Counted from the first letter of the stretch, positions 14,269 to 24,110 are shown. The stretch: 64,000 nt of DNA from Carnobacterium alterfunditum DSM 5972 (GCF_000744115.1 NZ_JQLG01000004.1:1-64000); one strand, 5' to 3'. A program made the numbers and translations. Notes: generated by a model not told the origin, from the sequence alone.

Positions 14269-15552
14269 TTAGTTTGTGTATTTTTGTTCGATTGATTCTT
14301 TAATTAATTTAGCAGAATCATCAGCTGATTCTTGAGGTGTCTTGTTGCCAGATGCTGCATCAAACAACATGTTTTCAGCGCCAGTCCAAACTTCAGCCAT
14401 TTCAGGGATGTTTGGCATTGGTTGTGCATCTTTGTATTGGTTGATTACAGCAGTTGTTAACTCATCTTCTTTTTCAGTAGCATAAACACGTGAATCTTGA
14501 TTTGCTGGAACTTCATTTGTTGCATCATAGAATTTGTTTTGGTTCTCAGTATTTGTTACATAATCTAACCAAGCTTGGCCAAGGTCTTTGTCTTCTGAGT
14601 AGTTGCTGACAACCCATCCTTTTCCGCCACCGAATGCTTCATAAGCTTCGCCATTGTTCAAAGTTGGGATAGTAGAAACACCATAATTTACACCAGCATC
14701 TTTCAAGCTAGCTGCTTGCCATGGTCCGCCGATGAATGCGCCAACTTTACCATTTAAGTATTGATCTGTGATGAATGCATCAGAACTTGTTACATCTTGC
14801 ATTCCTTGAGGCCATGTATTTTGGAACCAGTCAGTAGCATATGTGATAGCTTCAACAGCGCCTTCATTGTTTAAACCGATGTCTGTTGGGTCTGTTCCAT
14901 CTTCACCAAAAACGTATCCGCCGTAGCCAGAAACCAAACCGTAAGTGAAGTAGAAATCAGTCCATTTAGCTAAGAAACCTGTATTTTTTCCTTCTTCGCC
15001 TTCAAATGCAAATTGATCGTCTTTTGCTAATTCTTCTAGATCTGCAAATGTTGTTGGTGCTTCATCTAATAAATCAGTATTGTAATACAATACCAATGTT
15101 TCGATAACTGAAGGTGCTCCATAAATTTTTCCATCTAAAGTTACTTGAGCTCTATCTGTATCATCATATTGATCGTCATTTGCCAATGTTACTTCAGCAA
15201 TATGTCCTTGTTGTCCTAAAGATCCCATACGGTCATAAGCAGACATCATAATATCAGGTGCATTCCCAGATGGACCATCTAGAGGTAATGCTTCTAATTG
15301 TTCAAACATATCTCGTTCAGTAATTTCGATTTTAACACCATTTTTCTCTTCAAAATCACCTTTGATATCTTCAACATATTCTACATAACCTTTGTCAACC
15401 GAAATCTGTAATGTTGTATCTTCTCCTGCTTCTTCGCCACCGGCTGTTGAACCCGATTCTGTTGCATCTTCTCCGCCACCACATGCTGCAAGTACTAATG
15501 CACTAGCCGATACCAAACCTAAAACATATTTTTTCCAAGCTGTCTTCTTCAT
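14269..15552 (-). CDS. malE: Maltose/maltodextrin-binding lipoprotein (MalE/MdxE)
   Basis: Extracellular binding protein of the importer. The 427-residue protein has a lipoprotein signal with lipobox LVLAACGG, giving a lipidated Cys at about residue 24. The body is a cluster 1 family solute-binding protein, with motifs such as APSVIETLVLYYN and PNIPEMAEVW typical of MalE. A GGGGG ribosome site precedes the ATG. It is the first gene of the malEFG operon and is preceded by a promoter, a cre-like site and a GTTACCGGTAAC palindrome. Confidence 0.92.
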   Translation of the reverse strand: MKKTAWKKYVLGLVSASALVLAACGGGEDATESGSTAGGEEAGEDTTLQISVDKGYVEYVEDIKGDFEEKNGVKIEITERDMFEQLEALPLDGPSGNAPDIMMSAYDRMGSLGQQGHIAEVTLANDDQYDDTDRAQVTLDGKIYGAPSVIETLVLYYNTDLLDEAPTTFADLEELAKDDQFAFEGEEGKNTGFLAKWTDFYFTYGLVSGYGGYVFGEDGTDPTDIGLNNEGAVEAITYATDWFQNTWPQGMQDVTSSDAFITDQYLNGKVGAFIGGPWQAASLKDAGVNYGVSTIPTLNNGEAYEAFGGGKGWVVSNYSEDKDLGQAWLDYVTNTENQNKFYDATNEVPANQDSRVYATEKEDELTTAVINQYKDAQPMPNIPEMAEVWTGAENMLFDAASGNKTPQESADDSAKLIKESIEQKYTN

Positions 15553-15597
15553 CTTTGTATTTCCCCCTCATATAAAAAGCTTTTTGATTACATTCTT

Positions 15598-15627
15598 ATT
15601 ATCAGTTATTAAATCTCTTTCTGCAAA
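15598..15627 (-). promoter_or_regulatory. malE promoter with overlapping cre-like site
   Basis: On the minus strand: -35 TTTGCA (15622-15627), an 18-bp spacer and -10 GATAAT (15598-15603). A catabolite-responsive-like sequence, TGCAAACGTTTTCT (15622-15635), overlaps the -35 element, so CcpA binding would repress. Assignment is by inspection only. Confidence 0.55.
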
Positions 15628-15637
15628 CGTTTTCTTT

Positions 15638-15653
15638 CTGTTACCGGTAACAG
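15638..15653. promoter_or_regulatory. Putative MalR operator
   Basis: Perfect 16-bp palindrome CTGTTACCGGTAACAG with a central CG, the form expected of a LacI-family site. It lies 10 bases upstream of the malE -35 element. The same core occurs at 20,873-20,884. The likely binder is the LacI-type regulator at 22,916-23,869. Confidence 0.65.
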
Positions 15654-15759
15654 GATATTTTTTTAAAATAATAATCGTTTTTTTTAGATTCTAAAATAAT
15701 CTTTCGACTATACCAATGAGCGTTGAAATTTAGATTGCAGCTCTCTTTTTCACCATCGG

Positions 15760-17043
15760 TTATTTTTGGTATTTTTGTGCAATATTTTCTTCAATAAGTT
15801 GAACAGCATCATCTGCAGCTTGTTGAGGCGTTTTATTGCCCGAAGCAGCATCAAAAATCAATGTTTCAGCTCCCGTCCAAACTTCACTCATTTCAGGTAT
15901 ATTTGGCATTGGAACGGCTGAATCAAATTGTTCAATGACCGCTTTTGTTAACTCATTACCTGATTCGCTGGCAACGGCTCTAGCTTCTTGATTTGCTGGG
16001 ATTTCTGAAGTTACCTCATACAATGTTTCACTGTTTTCGGCATTTGTTACATAGTCCAACCATTCTTGAGCTAACTCAGGATTCTTTGAGTATTTACTAA
16101 CGGCCCATGCAACTCCGCCAGCAAATGGTTCATACTCTGATCCATTCGGTAGTATTGGGATGGTCGAAACACCGTAGTTTACACCCGCATCGTCATAACC
16201 GCTTGCTCCCCATGGACCATTTATTACAGCAGCCGTTTTTCCGCTAGTGAATAACTCGTTCATAAAGTTTTCTGAACTTGTCGCATCTAACATACCTTGT
16301 GGCCAAACATCTTGGTACCAATTTGCTATATAACTGATCCCTTCAACTGATTTGGGCGAATTCAATCCAATATCCGTTGGATCTGTTCCATCTTCCCCAA
16401 AAACATATCCGCCATACCCAGAAAGAAGACCGATGTATTGGTAAGCCGTTGTCCAATTAGCTAAGAAAGCTGTATTTGTTTCTTCTTCATTTTCAAATGC
16501 ATATTGGTCATCTTCTGACATTTTTTCTAAATCTTCAAATGTTTCAGGTGCTTGTTTAAGTAAATCTTTATTGTAGTATAAGACTAATGATTCGATCACA
16601 AAGGGCGCTCCATAAATTTTATCTTCAAGCGTAACTTGTCTTTGATCCAATTCGTCATAACGTCCATCATCCGGTAGCGTTACTTCTGCCAAATGCCCTT
16701 GTTGACCTAGTACTCCGACTCTGTCATAAGGAGCAATCAAAATATCTGAACCGATATCGGCCGGTCCGTCTAATGGCAAAGCTTCGATTCCTTCAAACAT
16801 ATCCCGCTCAGAAATCTCGATCGTTACACTATGTTCTTCTTCAAAAGCTGGAATAATTTCATTTACATACTCACTATAGCGAGGATCAACATCAATTTTT
16901 AGCGTTGCAGACTCCCCATCTTTAACAGCATTTTCTGCATCTGTTTCCGTTGCTTCTTCGCCACCTCCGCAAGCTGCCAATAATACCGTACTGACCGATA
17001 CCAGACCCAAAACCATTTTTTTCCAATCTTTCTTCTCCACCAT
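15760..17043 (-). CDS. Second maltodextrin-binding lipoprotein (MalE paralogue)
   Basis: A 427-residue lipoprotein (lipobox VLLAACGGG) clearly homologous to the malE product just downstream over its whole length, with shared blocks such as SGYGGYVFGEDGTDPTDIGLN and PNIPEMSEVWTGAE split by substitutions. It probably binds a related sugar and uses the same permease. Start supported by AAAGGAGG upstream. It is a separate transcription unit from the bbmA-like gene, which ends with its own terminator. Tandem paralogous binding proteins suggest a local duplication followed by divergence. Confidence 0.88.
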   Translation of the reverse strand: MVEKKDWKKMVLGLVSVSTVLLAACGGGEEATETDAENAVKDGESATLKIDVDPRYSEYVNEIIPAFEEEHSVTIEISERDMFEGIEALPLDGPADIGSDILIAPYDRVGVLGQQGHLAEVTLPDDGRYDELDQRQVTLEDKIYGAPFVIESLVLYYNKDLLKQAPETFEDLEKMSEDDQYAFENEEETNTAFLANWTTAYQYIGLLSGYGGYVFGEDGTDPTDIGLNSPKSVEGISYIANWYQDVWPQGMLDATSSENFMNELFTSGKTAAVINGPWGASGYDDAGVNYGVSTIPILPNGSEYEPFAGGVAWAVSKYSKNPELAQEWLDYVTNAENSETLYEVTSEIPANQEARAVASESGNELTKAVIEQFDSAVPMPNIPEMSEVWTGAETLIFDAASGNKTPQQAADDAVQLIEENIAQKYQK

Positions 17044-17225
17044 AATTTACTCCTCCTTTTCATATAATTTCATTATCTAACTTCTGTTATTTTTTCGCAA
17101 CCGCCACCACTTGGTTAAAGTAAAATAAAAAATTTAGCCTAAAATCTGGTTAAAGGAATCTTATTCGGTGGTTGTTGAGCACGCTGTTTGGAATGCATTT
17201 AAGCATTATTTTTTACCGACACAAA

Positions 17226-17258
17226 AAATGGAACTGGCTAAAGATCCCAGTTCCATTT
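17226..17258 (-). terminator. Terminator of the cyclomaltodextrinase gene
   Basis: Stem AAATGGAACTGG with its complement around a short loop, followed on the minus strand by TTTTTT. Directly downstream of the stop codon. Confidence 0.8.
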
Positions 17259-17263
17259 CTCTT

Positions 17264-19045
17264 TTATCCTTTATAAATAACAAAGCCATATTGTTTGATC
17301 AACAACGATTTAGTGTCTGTTTCAGCAAAATTGGCGAGTAAGACTTCTGTTTTTTGTTCTAAGTCCAATTCTAAATCTTTCTCTCCTTGATTGAAATAAC
17401 AGACAAGCTCTTCGGTGCCAAACTTCCTTTTGAATCCGATGACCTTTTCGTCGTCTCGAACATCAAACCATTCGATTTCTCCATAACTCAATAGTTCCTG
17501 GTTATGCTTTCTAAATGTGATCATTTTTTTGGTGAAAGCAAGCATATCGCTATCTTGTTCTTCTTTATCCCAGATCATACATTTGCGGCAATCGGGGTCA
17601 TTAAACCCATCCATACCAATTTCAGTTCCATAATAAATACATGGTGATCCGTGTTGGGTAAACATAAAGGCTAGACCTGCTTTTGCCAATTGTTTGTTAT
17701 TTCTACTGATGGTCAGCAAACGAGCAGTATCATGAGAATCTAACATATTGAACATGACTTCGTTTGTTTGGTTACGGTATAACATCAATTGTTCATTTAA
17801 CCCAGCAACCATTTTATTCGCTGAAATAGTTTCCTTCATAAAGAAATTTTGGATCGTTTCGGTATATGCATAGTTCATAACAGCATGGAATTCATCGCCT
17901 TGCAGCCAACTTTGTGAAGAATGCCAGATCTCTCCTAAAATATAAAAATCCTCTTTTAAAGCAACAGAAGCTTGGTTGAATTTCTTCCAAAAATGATGGT
18001 CTACTTCATTTGCGACATCTAGACGCCAAGCATCAATATCAAACTCTTTGATCCAGTAAGTAGTAACATCCAATAAAAAGTCTTGGACTTCAGGATTGCT
18101 GGTATTTAATTTTGGCATGTGACCTGTAAAAGCAAATGTATCATAAGTTAGTTCATTCACATTTTCTAATTCTTCCATGGATAAACCAGCGAGTGATTCA
18201 ACCGGAAATTGGTTGATATGGAACCAATCTTTGTAACGCGATTTCTCTTGATGTTCAAGCACATCTTGCCATTGCATCGAATCCATTCCTAAATGATTGA
18301 ATACAGCATCCAACATGACACGGATCCCTTTTTTATGTGCTTCTTGTACTACTTTTTTAAAGAGTTCTTTGTCACCAAAATCTGGATCGATATCATAGTA
18401 ATCGATCGTATCGTATTTGTGATTCGATTTAGCTTTAAACAATGGACAAAAGTAGATTCCATTGATCCCTAAGTCGACTAGATGATCCAAATGATCAAGC
18501 ACACCTTGTAAATCACCACCATAAAAATCGTCACGTCCAGGATGTTTTTTGCTGCCCCAAGGCAACGTTCCTGCTGGATCATTAGTCTTGTCTCCATTAG
18601 CAAACCGTTCCGGGAAAATTTGATACCAGACCGTTTTTTTTACCCATTCAGGCGTTTTCACTCGATCGATTTCATGTAAGTAAGGCATTCTAAAAAAGGT
18701 ATTAGCATCTTCTAAGTAGTTATCCGTAAATGGAAAAACGCCACGATCTCCATATAGTACTTCAATGCCATCAGTTCCTTCTACATGGAAACAATAAGCA
18801 ATGCGCTTTGTTTTTTCAAATGTTTCAATTACCCAATAATCATGAATATCCGTACTCACAGCTAACTTCATCGGTTTATCTTCTTTGTACCATTTTTGTG
18901 ATCCATGAGCATAAGGATCTCCGCTGATCAAATTGACTTTCTTGGCATCCCCTTTTTTTGTTCTTAAGCGAACGTGAAATTGATTTGTTTCATATAAATA
19001 AGCGTATTCGCTATCCGGTCTGTGGTAAATTGCAGCTGTTTCCAT
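17264..19045 (-). CDS. Cyclomaltodextrinase / maltogenic amylase / neopullulanase
   Basis: Cleaves cyclodextrins, pullulan or maltodextrins in the cytoplasm. The 593-residue protein has an N-terminal domain of about 120 residues as in CBM34-type enzymes, then a GH13 barrel: WYQIFPERFANGD, DGGDLQG-like GGDLQGVLDHL, nucleophile Asp in DAWRLDVANEVDH, acid/base Glu in ILGEIWHSS, third Asp in LDSHDTARL. No signal peptide. It corresponds by position and length to bbmA (yvdF) of B. subtilis. The three activities named cannot be told apart from sequence. Confidence 0.88.
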   Translation of the reverse strand: METAAIYHRPDSEYAYLYETNQFHVRLRTKKGDAKKVNLISGDPYAHGSQKWYKEDKPMKLAVSTDIHDYWVIETFEKTKRIAYCFHVEGTDGIEVLYGDRGVFPFTDNYLEDANTFFRMPYLHEIDRVKTPEWVKKTVWYQIFPERFANGDKTNDPAGTLPWGSKKHPGRDDFYGGDLQGVLDHLDHLVDLGINGIYFCPLFKAKSNHKYDTIDYYDIDPDFGDKELFKKVVQEAHKKGIRVMLDAVFNHLGMDSMQWQDVLEHQEKSRYKDWFHINQFPVESLAGLSMEELENVNELTYDTFAFTGHMPKLNTSNPEVQDFLLDVTTYWIKEFDIDAWRLDVANEVDHHFWKKFNQASVALKEDFYILGEIWHSSQSWLQGDEFHAVMNYAYTETIQNFFMKETISANKMVAGLNEQLMLYRNQTNEVMFNMLDSHDTARLLTISRNNKQLAKAGLAFMFTQHGSPCIYYGTEIGMDGFNDPDCRKCMIWDKEEQDSDMLAFTKKMITFRKHNQELLSYGEIEWFDVRDDEKVIGFKRKFGTEELVCYFNQGEKDLELDLEQKTEVLLANFAETDTKSLLIKQYGFVIYKG

Positions 19046-19100
19046 TGTTATTTCCTCATTTCTTTAGTTTGTTTTAGCTCTACTTTTTAATAGATCATAT

Positions 19101-20789
19101 TCACATCAAAATAACCATTGCTCCATATGGGCTCAAAGTCACTATTCCTTCTTGCAGAGAATTTCCTTCATTGGTCAATTTAATTGTATATGGCTCTTTT
19201 ATTAATTCTTTTATTGAAACGACTTGCGTTTTTCCCGACATATTGCAACACACTAAAGCTTTAGCCGATTCCCAGCTGCGTTCGTAACAATAGGTTTCTA
19301 AACTCGTTTCTAACAATTGAAACGCACCTTCTATAAATACCGGTTCTTGTTTCAATTCTAATACCATTCTATAGTAGTTTAAGATACTGTTTACGTCTGC
19401 TTCTTGATCCAACACATTATACTTTTCTTCACGATTTACTCCGCTCCATGGAGCACGGGCTGAAAACCCAGCAAAATTCGAGTTATCCCACTGCATAATA
19501 CCTCTGCTGACGTCTTTGCTTCGTGCATTTAAGTGTTCCAAAGCAAATTCTTTTGAGTGGCCTAGATCCAGTGCTATTTGATAAAAAAGATCTGCTCCGG
19601 GCAATGAGAAATTTTCAATCGTTTCGATCGTTAAATTTTTCATTCCTATTTCTTCGCCATTCAATAAAAAAGGAATACCTTTTTGTAAATACATTAACGT
19701 CGCCAGCATCTTACTGCTATTATCACGATGCTGTTCATCATCACCAAAGCGTGAGACCGCTCGAGCCATATCATGATTATTCCAATACAATACCGGTCCA
19801 CCGATTGGGGCTAATTCTTTTTGCCATTCTGCCATTATCTGCTTGAATTTTTTTAAATCCAGTTTTCCATGTTGCATGTTCAATGGAAGCCGTTCATCTT
19901 TTAACTGTTCCGTTTCTGGAAAGTACCGGAATGTTATCACGCTGTCACACACTGCATTGATTGGGTCTGTATATTGTTTTGCTAAATCAATACTCGCTGA
20001 CGCCGCCTCTCCAACTAGAAAGACGTTCGGATAATCTTTACGGATGCGCTGACTAAATTCCTTCATGTAGTCGATTACTTTTGGTAAATTAGCATAATAA
20101 TTCTCCGCTAAAACGATTTCATTTTTGTTTGCCGTGCTAACATCTGGAAAATCCGCTTCTTTGTCGACATGAATAAACGCATCTAATCTCAGTGCATCGA
20201 TTCCTTTGTCTAGCCAAAACTCCGCACAATCAGCCATTGCTAACCTTACTTCAGGATTTTCCCAATTCAGATCCGGCATTTCTTTTGCAAATAAATGAAA
20301 ATAGAAAGAGTCACTATTTGGTTCTTTTTCCCAAACAGAACCGCCAAAAAACGAGCCCCAGTTATTTGGCACTGATCGTTCTTTAACTGCTTCATGCCAA
20401 ATATAGTAATCACGATACAAATTGTCCGGCCCTTTCAATGCTTCTTGAAACCAAGGATGCTGATCAGATGTATGATTCAATACGAAGTCCATCATGACTT
20501 TAATACCTCGTTTATGTGCTTCTTCGATCAGCTTCTCCATATCCGCCATCGTGCCAAAACTATCATCAATAGCATAATAATTAGCCACATCGTAACCATT
20601 GTCGATCTGAGGGGAATCAAAAACAGGATTAAGCCAAATCATATTTACTCCAATGGATCGAATGTAGTCCATCCGTTTAAGAATCCCTTTTAGATCGCCG
20701 ATTCCATCATCATTTGTATCTTGAAAACTTTTTGGGTATATTTGGTACACAACTGCATTTTTCCACCACTTGTCATGAATGGTACTCAT
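19101..20789 (-). CDS. GH13 alpha-glucosidase (oligo-1,6-glucosidase-like)
   Basis: The 562-residue GH13 enzyme has YQIYPKSFQDTNDDGIGD, nucleophile Asp in DALRLDAFIHVD, acid/base Glu in LVGEAASAS and NNHDMAR. The ATG at 20789 was chosen because GAGGTGG lies just before it; the upstream frame has no site. It is a close paralogue of the next gene upstream (20,912-22,618) and a more distant one of malL. It has its own candidate promoter and MalR-type operator. The substrate is inferred to be isomalto- or malto-oligosaccharide. Confidence 0.85.
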   Translation of the reverse strand: MSTIHDKWWKNAVVYQIYPKSFQDTNDDGIGDLKGILKRMDYIRSIGVNMIWLNPVFDSPQIDNGYDVANYYAIDDSFGTMADMEKLIEEAHKRGIKVMMDFVLNHTSDQHPWFQEALKGPDNLYRDYYIWHEAVKERSVPNNWGSFFGGSVWEKEPNSDSFYFHLFAKEMPDLNWENPEVRLAMADCAEFWLDKGIDALRLDAFIHVDKEADFPDVSTANKNEIVLAENYYANLPKVIDYMKEFSQRIRKDYPNVFLVGEAASASIDLAKQYTDPINAVCDSVITFRYFPETEQLKDERLPLNMQHGKLDLKKFKQIMAEWQKELAPIGGPVLYWNNHDMARAVSRFGDDEQHRDNSSKMLATLMYLQKGIPFLLNGEEIGMKNLTIETIENFSLPGADLFYQIALDLGHSKEFALEHLNARSKDVSRGIMQWDNSNFAGFSARAPWSGVNREEKYNVLDQEADVNSILNYYRMVLELKQEPVFIEGAFQLLETSLETYCYERSWESAKALVCCNMSGKTQVVSIKELIKEPYTIKLTNEGNSLQEGIVTLSPYGAMVILM

Positions 20790-20830
20790 ACTCCACCACC
20801 TCGTCTTCACTAAATTCCATTTCAACTATC

Positions 20831-20859
20831 AGTTTACAGAATCTAGAAAGCACTTACAA
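20831..20859 (-). promoter_or_regulatory. Candidate promoter of the second alpha-glucosidase gene
   Basis: Minus strand: -35 TTGTAA (20854-20859), 17-bp spacer, -10 TAAACT (20831-20836). Each hexamer matches consensus at four positions, so it is a weak promoter that could need an activator bound at the palindrome 11-13 bases upstream. Confidence 0.45.
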
Positions 20860-20870
20860 TCAGAACTCCA

Positions 20871-20886
20871 CTGTTACCGGTAACAA
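20871..20886. promoter_or_regulatory. Putative MalR operator, second copy
   Basis: CTGTTACCGGTAACAA, with the same perfect 12-bp core GTTACCGGTAAC as at 15,640-15,651. Its centre lies about 22 bases upstream of the -35 centre, compared with 21 at malE. Confidence 0.65.
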
Positions 20887-20911
20887 CTTAATTCATTGAG
20901 GTGGTCGTTTT

Positions 20912-22618
20912 TCATAATTTCTTAGCTGTTTGAGTATCATGCATAAAGACAATGGCTCCGTATGGGGCTAAAGTGACTGCATCTTGATCGATAGTATTGC
21001 CTTCATTTTGCAATATAATCTTCCACCCTGCTTTTGAGATGCCGTCTTCTTGAATGTGTTCTTCCGTATCGGACAAATTACAGCAGATGATAGCGCGCTG
21101 ACCATCAAAATCTCTTTCATAGATGTATAACGTATCTTTAGTCTCCGTTAATTTAAAAGAGCCTTCTCTAAATATGGCCGATTTCTTTAACGTTAAAACT
21201 TTTTGGTAATACGCCAAAATACTATTTGGATCTTTTTGTTGATCCTCTACGTTGTATTTCGTTTCCACATTTACAACACTCCATGGTTCGACCGTTGAAA
21301 AACCAGCAAATTTTGAAGCATCCCACTGCATAGCTCCTCGGCTTACATCTCGTCCTGTATGATTTAATTCTTTCAAGATATGTTCTTCAGAATACCCAAG
21401 TTGCTTAGCCTTTTCATAAAAAGGGATAGCCCCCGGTGTGTCAAATATATGGTGGTCTGCACATTGCAGATTACGCATGCCGATTTCCTCACCATTGAAA
21501 ATAAATGGGATACCATGTTGAAGATACATTAAAGTAGCTAGCATTTTACTACTGTTGTCTCTGTATTGTTCCACATTTCCAAAACGCGAGACAGCTCGGG
21601 GCATGTCATGATTGCTCCAGTATAAAATGGGTCCACCGGTTGGGTTCATTTTCGTTTGCCAATCAGTCATGATTTTTTTAAAGGCTTTTCTATCTAATCG
21701 ACTTGATTGCATATTAAATGGTAATCGTGGATCTTTCATTTTTTCGTCTTCTGGAAAGATCAAAAAGGAAACAACGGCATCGCACATATTACTTTCAGGA
21801 TCGGCATACTCAAAAGCAAGATTTACATCTGCCGAAGCAGCTTCTCCTAGAATGAAAACGTCTTTTTTAACTTTTCGCAGATCCATCGTCAATTTTTGAA
21901 CATAGTTTTTAATATTAGGCAAAAAAGCATTAATTTTTTGAGCAGAAACCAGTTCTCGACCTTCTTCCATTTCAATTATCTGAAAGTCATCTACTTTATC
22001 CATATGAATAAATGCATCTAAGCGAAATCCATCTACACCGTGATCCAACCAAAATTTTCCAATATCCAACATAGCTTTTTCAACTTCCGGATTATCCCAA
22101 TTCAAATCCGGCATTTCTTTTTTGAACAAATGAAAATAATATTGGTCTCCAACTGGTTCTTTTTCCCAAACAGAACCACCAAAAACGGCGACCCAATTAT
22201 TGGGTAGATGACCACCTTTTTTTGGATTTTCCCAAATATAGAAATCACGATAAGGATTTTCTGGTCCTTTTAGCGCTTCTTGAAACCAGAGATGCTGATC
22301 AGATGTATGATTCACAACGAAATCAAAAATAACTTTCAAGTTGCGTTTATGAGCTTCTTCGATCAATTCGACTGCATCATCGATTGTTCCAAAAATTGGA
22401 TCGATCGTATAATAATCTGATACATCATATCCATTATCCACTTGCGGTGAAGTGAATATCGGGTTGAGCCAAATAGCTGTAGCACCTAATTGATGAATAT
22501 AATCTAACCGCGAAATGACACCCTTGAGATCCCCAGTGCCATCCCCAGTCGTATCCTTGAAACTTCTTGGGTAAACTTGATAAACGATCGCTTTTTTCCA
22601 CCAATCCTGTTCTTCCAT
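20912..22618 (-). CDS. GH13 alpha-glucosidase (oligo-1,6-glucosidase-like), paralogue
   Basis: A 568-residue GH13 enzyme with YQVYPRSFKDTTGDGTGD, nucleophile Asp in DGFRLDAFIHMD, acid/base Glu in ILGEAASAD and SNHDMPRAVS. AAAGGAG precedes the ATG. Highly similar to the neighbouring enzyme at 19,101-20,789, so the pair looks like a tandem duplication. It is the first GH13 gene after the regulator and has an independent upstream region. Confidence 0.85.
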   Translation of the reverse strand: MEEQDWWKKAIVYQVYPRSFKDTTGDGTGDLKGVISRLDYIHQLGATAIWLNPIFTSPQVDNGYDVSDYYTIDPIFGTIDDAVELIEEAHKRNLKVIFDFVVNHTSDQHLWFQEALKGPENPYRDFYIWENPKKGGHLPNNWVAVFGGSVWEKEPVGDQYYFHLFKKEMPDLNWDNPEVEKAMLDIGKFWLDHGVDGFRLDAFIHMDKVDDFQIIEMEEGRELVSAQKINAFLPNIKNYVQKLTMDLRKVKKDVFILGEAASADVNLAFEYADPESNMCDAVVSFLIFPEDEKMKDPRLPFNMQSSRLDRKAFKKIMTDWQTKMNPTGGPILYWSNHDMPRAVSRFGNVEQYRDNSSKMLATLMYLQHGIPFIFNGEEIGMRNLQCADHHIFDTPGAIPFYEKAKQLGYSEEHILKELNHTGRDVSRGAMQWDASKFAGFSTVEPWSVVNVETKYNVEDQQKDPNSILAYYQKVLTLKKSAIFREGSFKLTETKDTLYIYERDFDGQRAIICCNLSDTEEHIQEDGISKAGWKIILQNEGNTIDQDAVTLAPYGAIVFMHDTQTAKKL

Positions 22619-22808
22619 CGTTATCGCTCCTTTATACTTTTTTAACCGCTAGTTATTATTATTGTATGTAAATCTTGAAAAAATTGCCACTTTTCTGATT
22701 ATCGTTTACTTTCCAAACGAAACTAGGCACACGTTAAAGTTTAATTGTCCCATAAAAAAACAAACTTCCCCCAAAGATACTCCCACTTATTTTGCTATAA
22801 AAAATGAC

Positions 22809-22844
22809 CCCCAAAAGGTTAGATTTTACTCTAACCTTTTGGGG
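22809..22844 (-). terminator. Terminator of the malR-like gene
   Basis: A perfect 15-bp stem (CCCCAAAAGGTTAGA and complement) with a 6-base loop, followed on the minus strand by a T-rich run. It lies about 70 bases past the regulator stop codon. The stretch between it and the GH13 gene start (22,619-22,808) should hold that gene's promoter, but I could not fix one. Confidence 0.85.
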
Positions 22845-22915
22845 ATCGCTACTTGATCAATGGTATTTTTTTAACGGCTAGCTTGATTTTTTCAAAAAAG
22901 CGCTCGCTATAATGC

Positions 22916-23869
22916 TTATTGTTGCGTTGTTGTGCCTCTGATGATCAATTCAGGAGTGAAAAACAGCTCTCCTTGCGGGGCATTCTTTTGCTCGATTTTA
23001 TTCAACACCATTTTAGCACAGGCTTCTCCCATTTGAACAACCGGTTGTTTCACAGTTGTTAATTGTGGAAAAGCAATTTGGTCTAAAAATACACCATCAT
23101 AGCCAATAATTCCAAAATCAGAAGGAACTGTTCCTTCCATATTAATGATCCCTCTTTGGATCCCGATTGCTAACCGGTCTGAACTGCAAATGAAGAGCGT
23201 ATTGGTTTTAAATTTGGCCCAATTTTCTTTAATAAAATCTGCAGCATAACGCGAACGATTTTCAAAACGGTGGATTTCTGGTTTTAGCTTGTTTTTTTGA
23301 ATCGTTTTTATATAACCATTTTCTCTTGAGTACTCGAAAGATTCTTTTACATCGATCCCAATGAAAATAATATTTTCATAACCTAAATCGATCCCATATT
23401 GTGTTGCTTTCGCTACACCTTCTTTATTATTTGAATCCACAAAGTCATACCCATGTCGATTTTCTCCAAATAATACTACCGGTTTTGTTGCGCGGCTTAT
23501 CCACTCATAGTCGTTTTCACGCATGCCGCAAATAATATACCCGTCGCATGCCCCAATATCGAAGTTGTTTTTAGTTACTAGTTGCAAAGAATAATGGCGA
23601 TTGTCTAACTCACGTGCGATACCCATCAATAAATTCATGTAATACGGTTCAGTTGTATCCATTTCTTCAAGAATAAACAGTTTAATGATTTGAGTGCGGT
23701 TACTGACCAATGCTTTTGCTGCAACGTTTGGCCGATACTTTAGTTCTTCCATTGCTTCAAATACCAGTTCTTTTAATTCATCTGTCACTTGTTCAGGATG
23801 ATTGATCACTCTGGACACAGTCATTTTGGACACATTTGCTTTTTTTGCGACATCATTAAGCGTTGTCAT
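22916..23869 (-). CDS. malR: LacI-family maltose regulator
   Basis: DNA-binding regulator of the maltose locus. The 317-residue protein has the LacI helix-turn-helix at the N terminus (TLNDVAKKANVSKMTVSRVINHPEQV) followed by a periplasmic-binding-protein-like sensor domain with PSDFGIIGYDG and FPQLTTVKQP. It heads the locus and is divergent from nothing; all maltose genes run the same way. The GTTACCGGTAAC palindromes are its likely targets. Whether it represses or activates is not fixed by sequence; their position upstream of -35 elements hints at activation. Confidence 0.85.
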   Translation of the reverse strand: MTTLNDVAKKANVSKMTVSRVINHPEQVTDELKELVFEAMEELKYRPNVAAKALVSNRTQIIKLFILEEMDTTEPYYMNLLMGIARELDNRHYSLQLVTKNNFDIGACDGYIICGMRENDYEWISRATKPVVLFGENRHGYDFVDSNNKEGVAKATQYGIDLGYENIIFIGIDVKESFEYSRENGYIKTIQKNKLKPEIHRFENRSRYAADFIKENWAKFKTNTLFICSSDRLAIGIQRGIINMEGTVPSDFGIIGYDGVFLDQIAFPQLTTVKQPVVQMGEACAKMVLNKIEQKNAPQGELFFTPELIIRGTTTQQ

Positions 23870-24068
23870 GCACTGCCTCCTTTCTATTATCTCAATTTTC
23901 TAGCTACCTTATAAATACATGCTCTCTTATACACGAAATGTTTTACTATCCTACTAATAGTATAGAGAATCTTTTTTTGTGTCAACATTCTTTCTAATTT
24001 TAGGGGATTACTTGCTTTAACAACAATTTTTTCTTTTTGGAACACTTTCTAAAGGGCTAAGTCAAAAC

Positions 24069-24110
24069 AAGCAGATGCAGCTAGGGCAAATATCCCTACT
24101 GCATCTGCTT
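24069..24110 (-). terminator. Terminator of perR
   Basis: Hairpin with arms AAGCAGATGCAG and complement plus an inner AGGG/CCCT pairing, followed on the minus strand by TTGTTTTGA. Just downstream of the perR stop. Confidence 0.75.
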
